Shown here piece after piece: positions 56,391 through 64,000 of a DNA stretch of 64,000 nucleotides. The number at the start of each line of letters is the position of its first letter. Positions within the stretch are counted from its first letter, which is position 1. The notes below the pieces were generated by a model. The model had not been told where the DNA came from, searched no databases, and was given only the letters and a program-made list of their open reading frames with translations. A program made the translations under genes and the position numbers. The stretch is from the NCBI GenBank assembly GCA_963678675.1, contig OY783195.1, positions 13,552,505 to 13,616,504 of the forward strand. Reading direction: 5' to 3'. The DNA comes from Xiphydria camelus (taxonomy: Eukaryota; Arthropoda; Insecta; Hymenoptera; Xiphydriidae).

Positions 56391-57700
56391 TGTCTACTTA
56401 GTCCATTTCATTTCCTTCCTGACGCCCATGGGAGGCCGAATGCATCTTCAAAGCTGGAGCTCTTCTTCTTCGTTACCTTCCTACGAACCGTTGCATCTCG
56501 CATCCTTTGCTCCATCCTTCCCATGGAGCCTCTCGCGTTTATTCCGGTTCTCGTTCAATACCTACAGGCTTTTGTTAGCTCTCGCGTCGTGCTACTTACT
56601 TGGTCGGTTACATGCTTATCCCTTATTCCTTCCACCTTTTCCTCGCTATTGTTCCAGCTCCCATTCCAGTCCGTGAACTTTAATTCCTTCGATTCCTCGA
56701 GGTATTTTTCTTTTATGTCAGGTATGCACAGCATGGCATCTCCCAGAGCAATCTATCGTCCTGGTCTTGTGTTGTGTGTGTGTGTTAAGTATAGCTGGTT
56801 AAATTAGCACGACTTACCTTTAAATTGATATCGTATCCCCTGGTTGATTATTTCTTCCACCTTATTCCTTTATCAGCGTCTTCCTCTTTGCCGGTACCTT
56901 GGGAGTCTTATAATTACCGTAATAGTTGCTGATTACAGCCGCCGATTACCTCTACTTTTCTTTTAATAAGATTCCGGTTCCTCATTGGGTATCCCTTGCA
57001 TTGCTCGCGCGCGACTGGTACGCGGGTGGACTTGTTAGTATGTCTGACGAGGGGCTGGTCGTTCCGGCTTCCACCTCCTTCTCGCTATTGTTCCGGAGCC
57101 CTTTTTAGTTGTTTTACTTTCTTCGATTCTCTTTGGAGAATTCTTCCTTTTCAGCAGATACGCTCGGTATGACGTTTCCGGAGCAAATCTCACGTCTTCT
57201 TGTTGCGCTCCTTACCTAGTTGGATTAGTACGACCTACCTTTATACTGATAACTTGTTCCATATTTGGTTTTCCCTTTTGGTTGCTTGTAAGCGTTCCCC
57301 TCCTTGCCGGTGAGTTCAGCAAAGCTTCCGAGCTGACACTCTCATCCCTTAGTTGGTTGCTTCTTTCTTATTCCTTCCAGAATACATTCCTTTAGCTTCT
57401 GTTTCCCCTTCTCGGATTGTTTCTCCCTTTCAGAGCTTTCTTCCTCTTTTGTCGGCACGCGGGTGAACTGGCAGAGAACTTACAGAAAACCTAACCTTAA
57501 ATGTCAAACTGGATGAACCAACCTTGTTAGTGTGCCTGGCGGGGGACTAATCGCACCGGCTTCCACCACCTCGCTATTGTTCCGTCTCCCTTTTTACCGT
57601 TCCTTTATTTTGTTTCCTTCGATTCCTCGGGGGATTCTTCCTTCTTGGCAGGTAATGCTCGACGTGGCGACTCCCGGAGCATAATTTTGTGCAGAAATTT
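56390..57700 (+). repeat. degenerate tandem repeat, unit about 430-500 bp
   Basis: Three diverged units can be aligned on TTCCTTCGATTCCTCG + CAGGTATG-like blocks (near 56682, 57118, 57618), on CTCGCTATTGTTCC (56641, 57085, 57573) and on ACGCGGGTG + TTGTTAGT (57018, 57457). T/C-rich on plus. Short open frames here look accidental. Confidence 0.5.
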
Positions 57701-57821
57701 CTCTCATTAAATCAAATTTAATCCACCTTCGTTATACCTAGTCCTTCAATCAAATTGAATGATTTTCTATCAAAATTTTCCAACAAAGATGTTGTAAACT
57801 TAACCTCAACCTGTCACTTAC

Positions 57822-57933
57822 CTAAATAATCCTGGCTTCTAACCCTATTTTCGTATAATTCGATATCATCGTCACTTGTGTCGGACATATCCGATATATC
57901 CGACACATCACTATCTTCTTTGTCAGACATCAT
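57822..57933 (-). CDS. candidate first coding exon, acidic Ser-Asp repeat peptide
   Basis: On minus, ATG ATG at 57933 opens a frame coding for MMSDKEDSDVSDISDMSDTS and DDDIELYEN, ending at a very good donor (ATTTAG|GTAAGTG at 57822/57821). The peptide is an acidic S-D repeat without homologue known to me. No downstream exon was identified to the left. It may be the first exon of the protein of the surrounding element or a chance ORF in a GATA-rich patch. Confidence 0.3.
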
Positions 57934-58058
57934 TTTAATAATTTGCAAAAAAAATACGGAGATAGAAAACGTCAACTCTCAAAAGTATTTAAATAATCGC
58001 GCCAGGCAAACTAATCGCCGTAGTGCGCATGTCAGTCCACACAGTTCACGCTCAGCGG

Positions 58059-58206
58059 CCCCTTTCTTGAACCGCTCGCAAAGTTGCGTATACGCATCTT
58101 AGCGAATAGACCAATCAGGATTAAGTATTCCGTTGTGGTGGGGTTACGGATTGGTCTATTCGCTAAGAAACGTATACGTTTCTCTTGCGAGTGACTCAAG
58201 AAAGGG
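58059..58206. mobile_element. 148-bp palindromic MITE
   Basis: Arms of ~60 bp: CCCCTTTCTTGA, CGCTCGCAAAG, CGTATACG and TTAGCGAATAGACCAATC pair with their complements around a ~30-bp loop. The GACCAATCAGGAT phrase resembles 47026-47040. Confidence 0.75.
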
Positions 58207-58353
58207 GACCCAGGACCAAGCATCGGATGGACACGGTACATGAACCGTTCCACGCACGATCCCAGCGGTGGTTGGAACGCCGCACAACACCGTACAGGGA
58301 CCGTCCAGCGTACGGTTGGAACAGAATTTCTCTACTGCGCATGCCCGGTACCG

Positions 58354-58680
58354 TTCATGTACCATATGTACGCGATCAATTTTACCATAGGAAAATTGCG
58401 ATTATTGCATGAGCACCGCTGCGGGTCTCCTCGTCCAATAGAATCACCGGAGAAGCGTGACTGCGCATGCGTAGTCATCCGCGAGTGCAGTTCGACTTCG
58501 ACGCGAGAATCGAAATCGAAATCGAACTGCACTCGCAAACGTCACGCCAACACTCGCGGTGACTACGCATGCGCATTCACGCTTTTCCGATGATTCTATT
58601 GGACGAGGAGACCCAAGCGGTGCTCATGCAATAATCGCAATTTTCCTATGGTAAAATTGATCGCGGACATATGGTACGGT
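58354..58680. mobile_element. ~330-bp palindrome
   Basis: Arms of ~160 bp (GTACCATATGT, GCGATCAATTTTACCATAGG, GCGCATGCGTAGTCA) meet at CGACTTCGACGCGAGAATCG, which itself has CGAAAT triplication. Confidence 0.8.
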
Positions 58681-58698
58681 TTTCTGCTCGGTTGGAAC

Positions 58699-59660
58699 TA
58701 GGGATGGCAAAAAATATAAATAAATCGATATATCGAATCATATGATATATCGAAACTAATAATCGATATGTCGATAATATCGAATGTTAAATATCGATAT
58801 ATTGAATATATCGATATATTTTGTAAACAAACAACTAAAGTTATCAAAATCGTTAGGTTGCTAATTTTCTTCGGCTTGGCCAACTGCAGAGTTCTGTGAA
58901 GATGCAATTGAGTATATAAATACATGTTAATTTTAATAATGTATCAATTTGCTAATTTACTTTATTAAAACGCTATTTGTTCTTACATACGTAACATTTA
59001 ATTTCATAATTCATAAACATATATTCCAGACACTAAAACATGTAAAGCGTGCATCATAAATAAACAATATTGTCAAATTTCAACTCAAAATAAAAAATTA
59101 AATTATTTTATAATCGCAGACCACAATCACCTCACGGTCTCTAAACAAATTATTTAGACCGTGCAACCACCTAACCATATATATATATATATCTTTATAA
59201 TTTGATAATTTAGTGAAATGAAGCCAAATATTACTTTTTGGTGGAGCCATTTCTAAATTAACGTATTAAGCTTATCAAAGCATATCACAGTTTCGCAGTT
59301 TTAGCCACGTGGTTTTAACACTACCTTGGTATACCGTGAAGGAGGCTCTATACATATATATATATAACCACAGTTTAAAGCCTAAAGGAAACCTTTCCTA
59401 GGTTTTAAACTTTGCTCTAACCTACAATTAGATGTTTTGGTGGTCGAGGCAGTAGGTAAATTTTGGCGCCATCGGGCCGGATACAGTATTCAGTTATGCA
59501 CGAATGCTCGTCTGCTCATTGGTTGGTGATGACCGATATATCGAAAAAAATATATCGATATCATCGATATATCGGTAGCAAAATATCGATTAAAATATAT
59601 CGATATATTTGAGGAATAAATCGATATATTAAAAATATCGATATATCGTTGCCATCCCTA
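58699..59660. mobile_element. hAT-like nonautonomous element, 962 bp, with TATCGATA clusters
   Basis: Ends TAGGGATGGCAA...TTGCCATCCCTA with a perfect 8-bp duplication GTTGGAAC (58691-58698, 59661-59668), the hallmark of hAT transposition. The subterminal 120 bp on both sides are saturated with ATATCGATAT-type words, including five perfect TATCGATA (58792, 58809, 59553, 59598, 59636). The interior has a TA microsatellite (59166-59182) and no transposase. Confidence 0.92.
59553..59643. promoter_or_regulatory. TATCGATA (DRE-like) cluster upstream of SAMM50
   Basis: Three perfect TATCGATA sites (59553-59560, 59598-59605, 59636-59643) plus several one-off variants, 200-290 bp before the start codon. 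TATCGATA is the established binding site of insect DREF, which also overlaps BEAF-32 sites. Use as a promoter element here is inferred. Confidence 0.4.
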
Positions 59661-59842
59661 GTTGGAACAAACCTTATATCACACCCCCAATCCCCCCAAT
59701 CCGCCGGTCTTTTCATTTGTTCGTAGATATTTCAAGCACAAATTTTTGAACTTGTTATCCGTATACCAATTTCTAAAACATAGTCTAAAAGCCGGAAAGT
59801 GTGATTCATAAGATAGAAGAAAGGATATATTTTTTCGAAACT
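59661..59842 (+). promoter_or_regulatory. SAMM50 proximal promoter and 5' UTR region
   Basis: The short non-repeat stretch between the hAT-like element and the start codon. No TATA box is evident; the transcription start is unknown. Confidence 0.4.
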
Positions 59843-62036
59843 ATGGGTATTGTTCACGCTAAGGTAAATACATGGTTATATGGTTAACCTAACTTAAGCG
59901 TTTCGTTTGTTTGCTTTAACGCGCCAATATTAACGTAATCTCTAATAATACCCATTGACGCGCACAGGATTGATGTTCCACAGTTTTAAATATATAAAGT
60001 GGCCGTTACCAGTTCAAAGTTCATTGATGAAACTTTTCCCCTGTCAAGATACAATGATGTTTAAAAAATGCGGCGCCGGTTTAAAAATATATAATTTTAT
60101 AAATTATATATTATATATTCCATGATAGTGTACAAGTTTTACACTTTTTTACTACATAAAATAGAATTTTTTTTCACTGTGTTCGACTACATGAGATTTT
60201 TTTTGATCAAGGATAAGTGGTTTGCAGAATTCTTTATACGGTCGTTTAAGGGATATAATTTATTAACAACGTCACATTGATAGTCTAAAAGGAACATAGA
60301 AATCAATAGATATGAAAAGGATAATTTAGGTAACAAATTACTTTTGATGTGCAGGAATCTCATACACCTAACAACTTTGGATCTTTAAAGACAAATGGGC
60401 CGCTTCCAGAAAAAGATGATCATCCAAAAGAAAGTGCAATGGTATGCTTCTATTAAAGGATTTTAAGAATTATATGATTAAAAGGATTAAGACATTCTAT
60501 GAAAGATTTATGCTTCAAAAGAAGGGAAACTACTTCATTTTCTTTGCATTTGTTGGCTTTCGTTTCAGAAATATCATTCTAACAGCAAATATGAACCTGT
60601 TGTAAGAAGAACAATAGTAGCAGAACGGAAGACTGTTAATTTACAAGCATTAAAGGTATGTTGGTAAGAAAGATATATAATCCTATATTGTGCTTTGTTA
60701 CCATTTGTAAACACTAATTTTGTCCCAATGATAAGTTACAATGTACGTTTGTATGCTAAATGGTTTGGTTTCTATTTCTTTGCAGCTTTTAAAGTATTTT
60801 CTTATTCATTATCTTTCTTGAGATTCGCAAGACATCTATTAAATATAAGAATACAAATTTATCAAATTACATTTATTACAAATTTCCATCGATCCAGGGC
60901 TTTAAAACTCTTACAGTAGTATTTGTCTGGTTTTCATATTTCAAGTCAAGGATTTTTTGATTTTTAATATGGATCAATTTCATAACTATAGTATACCACA
61001 GCATATAAAATAATTTGTAGCGTCATATAGCAAAAGGAAGGATACCCGCTAATATTTGTATTTGGAATATATGAAAAAAAAATTCTCATCAGAATATAGT
61101 ATGTCTGAAAGCAAAATATGCAAAGAGACTTGTAGTTTTATATGTATGTTGATTACCATAGTGCTTTTTTGAGATTGAAACTGCACATATACAATTTTTT
61201 GCATACCATGATACAGATTGTCAAATGCTCCACATATCCATAAACAATAATAACGTCCGTGTTTGTACTACGGCAATCATTATTCAACTGGTCCCTTCAT
61301 ATACTTTGCTCTCTGACATACTATATGATATTCCTAGTCTATCTCTTGTGTTAACTTATTCCAAAATAGACTGCCATACTTAAAAATGGCATTGCTATTA
61401 AGAAATTAGTAAGTTATTACATATCGCTGTTATGTTAAATTATTACGAAATATGGTTTTATTTTTTTTTTGCAGGCGAGGGTCGACAAGGTGCACATAGA
61501 TGGACTTATGCGTACAAAGGATGATATTATAAAGGCTCAGGTGAAAGAATTGTTTAAAGCTAAAGATTTCCAGGAAGTTATAGTACGCACTCGTAAAGTT
61601 CAGGAAAAATTAGAGGCTTTGGGATGTTTTAAAAGTATCGGCGTTTACATTGACACGAGCGCAGGTCCTGATGCTACTCCCGAAGGGGTCGAAGTGGGTT
61701 GATATATATTAACTCGATAGGAAATAGTCGAAGGTTTTACGTTGCACATTTTCTGTCCTATTCACTCGGGTTTCCCAAGAGAATCGCGATAATATGAACT
61801 TCCTTCTATCACATATACTAGGTGACATTTACAGTACACGAATTGAAACGTATTATGGGCGGAATAAATACCATGGTTGGTAATAATGAGGGATCTGTTA
61901 TCATCGGAGCAAGAGCACCTAACTTATTCGGTCGTGGGGAACGAGTGCAAATGGAATATAGTTACGGTAATAAAAACTCGACCAACATTAACATCTCTGC
62001 TGTTAAACCATTTGTGGACGATTGGCTTCAAAAAGT
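59843..62036 (+). CDS. SAMM50: SAMM50 / Sam50, mitochondrial sorting and assembly machinery beta-barrel, 5' part
   Basis: Sam50 inserts beta-barrel proteins into the mitochondrial outer membrane and is part of the MICOS bridge. Five exons: 59843-59863 (MGIVHAK), 60355-60441, 60569-60655, 61475-61693, 61822-62036. All introns have GT and AG; the donor of exon 4 (GTGGGT) is the weakest. The first four junctions are phase 0; exon 5 ends in phase 2 at AAA GT|GTAAGT. Exon 4 carries the POTRA domain (VHIDGLMRTKDDIIKAQV, ALGCFKSIGVYIDTS); exon 5 (VTFTVHELKRI, GNNEGSVIIGARAPNLFGRG) starts the 16-strand barrel. About 209 residues are present of a usual ~450. The missing barrel exons must lie beyond 64000, as intron 5 runs to the end of the window. 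The frame has no lesion, and this is probably a live host gene. Confidence 0.93.
60656..61474 (+). other. SAMM50 intron 3, 819 bp
   Basis: AT-rich, with a poly-T/TGCAG acceptor at 61461-61474. I see no repeat end or nested gene in it. Confidence 0.7.
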
Positions 62037-62163
62037 GTAAGTAAATGATTTTGGAATATATTTCATACATTTTCCTTTTGGCCAATGGACGACTTCTTTA
62101 TAAAATACTCGGTATATAATTTTGAATTAGAGCATGTACCAGCCCTATGAAACTACACCAATG

Positions 62164-63550
62164 CGCCTTATATAATAGACCAGGAGATAGTGACAGATTT
62201 TATGCGATGATTAGTAAACGTCTGCCACTGCAATTGTACCTTTATATTGATCATAAGTGCCGTTCAAATCAATACCATAAAGCTCTAACGCAGTCCATAC
62301 TATTTTTAAATAATTTTTCAAATTGTTCGCAGAACAAGGAAAAAAAAGTTTTAGTAAATGTCTGCAATTAATGTCAAAGTGAGATTCACGGAAAAATAAT
62401 GCGGGCTAGCACAGTGGCAGACGTTTTCAGCACTCTGTTCGTTTGATAGCACAGGTGTGGAAATGTTGCAGAAATGTTAAAAAAAATGTTATTAGTAAAA
62501 GTCTGCCAATATAAAAGATCCATAGTTTTAATCCTAGAAAAGATGAAAAAACAGTGGGCAGACTATTTAAGTGGTCCCGAGTACTCGGTACACGTCATCA
62601 AACATGTCATCAAGATCGTATATACGTCGGGTAATTAATAAACGTTTCAAATTAATTTACCAACTAAAATTTAGTTAGAGATATCGGTAGAAAAAGTGGC
62701 AGACGTTTTGTGTAGTCCCAACATGAAAAAAAAATAATTGTGAACAATGTCAAAAAATTATGAAAAAAATGATGATTAATAAACGTCTGCCACTTCATTA
62801 TTATAAAATGTATGTCGTATAACAACGGTTTGCAATGGGCAGACGAATTCAATGATCATTATCAAGTTTATCTAATTTATCGTGGATGAAAAAATCGATT
62901 ATTGCAAACGGAATGTGTGGACAATTAATAAACATAAAATATATGTTATAAATTAATCAAACGTTGTAGTGACAGACGATTTGAGTGATAATCATTGAAT
63001 TTAATGGATGATAGTTATTTTTCATACAAGACGATTAAAGTGAATTCTATCGACGAGCGGAAATTGCTAATTTACGAGAAACGAAGTTCTGAGTAAATTA
63101 ATTCCGCAAGTCGAGAACATTTTATCGTGTGTAAAATTTTATTTTTTTTCTATAGCAATATTCACAAAAAAACTAATACCAGTTAAAAGTTAAATTATTA
63201 GTAAGCTCACTTCCACATTGTAGTTGCAGCAAAGAAGAAAAAGTATATTTCCATGGAAATTAAGGTATTTTATCTACCCTTGCTGTTAAAAAAAGTATTA
63301 TTTTATCTATCTTTGCAGTTAGCCTGTTATTTTTTCGATTATTTTGAGTAGATCAGTGTACTGATTTCTGTAGCATCTGCTATAGAAAAAAAAAATTCTT
63401 AGAAACTATTAAAATATTAACAACGATGTCATTGTATGTGAAACTTTAATAGTTTAATGAATGTAGAAACTTAAAAACTGTTACGGGGCCGACACAACAT
63501 TATAAATCTGTATTGGAATAATATTTCGTGTTCGCGTTCTCCGCAACCCT
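62164..63550 (+). repeat. repeat Y, copy 3, in SAMM50 intron 5
   Basis: Starts TAGACCAGGAGATAG and is colinear, in inverse, with 12056 down to 10011, without the TTAA element. It carries the GGCAGACGTTTATTAAT words. It is in sense orientation relative to the gene and leaves the exon 5 donor intact 125 bp upstream. Confidence 0.85.
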
Positions 63551-63551
63551 G

Positions 63552-64000
63552 TTAGTAAGGGATCCCTCATAAGAAAAAAAATTGATTACCACTCCTCTGA
63601 AACTTTATGAGCAGCTTCATTTTGCCGAGTCTGCCAACTTTTTTATCTGCGAAAAGTCTGGTTTCCGCTGGGGTTTCGAGATATTAATAAATAATCATGT
63701 AAAATTAAGAATTTTGTTTATTGATGACCAACAAGCTGATTCTATATCCGAAGTAAGATAAATATTTATGAAATCAAACGGTAACATTGTCCGACAAGTT
63801 TTCTGCCATGTATGTCCAGTTCGACACTCTGAACATATGAAATTGATAAAATTTGTTAACTAATTACCATCGAGCTGATTTTTTCGCCAAAGATAGATAT
63901 TTATAAAATTTGATGGTAACATTGTCCGATAAGTTTTCTGCCGGGTATGTCCAGTCCGACAAAATTCATAATTTTGACATATTTGTTAATTAATATCTCG
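63552..64000 (+). repeat. palindromic repeat V, copy 4, cut by window end
   Basis: TAGTAAGGGATCCCTCATAAG followed by TGATTACCACTCC and the TTTTCTGCCATGTATGTCC arm. It directly follows Y as it does at 9466-10010, so Y and V travel together. Confidence 0.8.

Larger units (their letters stand above)
54819..59674. mobile_element. possible large inverted-repeat element, PIF/Harbinger-like (tentative)
   Basis: AGGTTTGTTCCAACCGA at 54819-54835 recurs in inverse at the right end (58688-58698 plus 59669-59674, split by the hAT-like insertion), with TAT beside both ends. Variants of GGAACGGT/GTTGGAAC recur near both ends. No transposase core was found; a candidate first exon lies on minus at 57822-57933. 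It might instead be a pair of related short repeats. Confidence 0.35.

Overview
This is a eukaryotic, insect-like window. It is AT-rich, has short GT-AG introns and large spacers, and is dominated by transposable elements. Exon-intron structure, mariner, pogo-type and CsRn1-like Ty3/gypsy elements and the one clear host gene point to an insect. Hymenoptera, possibly an ant, is my best guess from general impression, not a demonstrated assignment. I see no rRNA, tRNA, CRISPR or bacterial features.

The only confidently recognised host gene is at the right end on the plus strand (59843 onwards): SAMM50/Sam50, the beta-barrel core of the mitochondrial outer-membrane sorting and assembly machinery. 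Five exons carry the N-terminus, the POTRA domain and the start of the barrel. The gene continues past the window through an intron filled with a repeat (62164-64000). A 962-bp hAT-like element with a perfect 8-bp target duplication ends about 180 bp upstream of the start codon. It brings in a cluster of TATCGATA sites, the known DREF motif.

The rest is a nested landscape of transposons. 1-1622 holds a broken mariner. 2538-9465 is a composite with inverted ends that contains a 1.6-kb palindrome and several MITEs. 9466-12056 is a repeat pair seen again inside the SAMM50 intron. 12345-15867 is a 3.5-kb element with 0.93-kb inverted ends, a CGAG duplication and a decayed ORF. 16608-21314 holds a stacked palindrome, a TA-flanked MITE and a nearly full-length pogo-type transposon whose decayed transposase ends in a PHD-like finger. 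21339-26897 holds a long palindrome and several inverted-repeat elements. 26898-28188 holds a solo LTR and nested MITEs. 28301-34914 is a multi-layer nest whose inner transposon carries an intron-containing fragment of a protein kinase D gene.

36233-54793 holds two young CsRn1-like Ty3/gypsy retrotransposons. One is on plus (36958-41859, one in-frame stop in RT). One is on minus (48447-53585, broken by a stop, a frameshift and a MITE). Related LTR fragments lie beside them. All four insertions abut the same TAAC tetranucleotide in two copies of one repeat. A 213-bp palindromic TA-target MITE (called M1 here) occurs eight times, three of them in perfect 215-bp tandem. 54819-59674 is probably another large inverted-repeat element around unannotated sequence with one candidate minus-strand exon.

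Where two copies of a repeat exist in the window, one often shows the empty site of an insertion in the other. This allows target-site duplications and order of insertion to be read directly.
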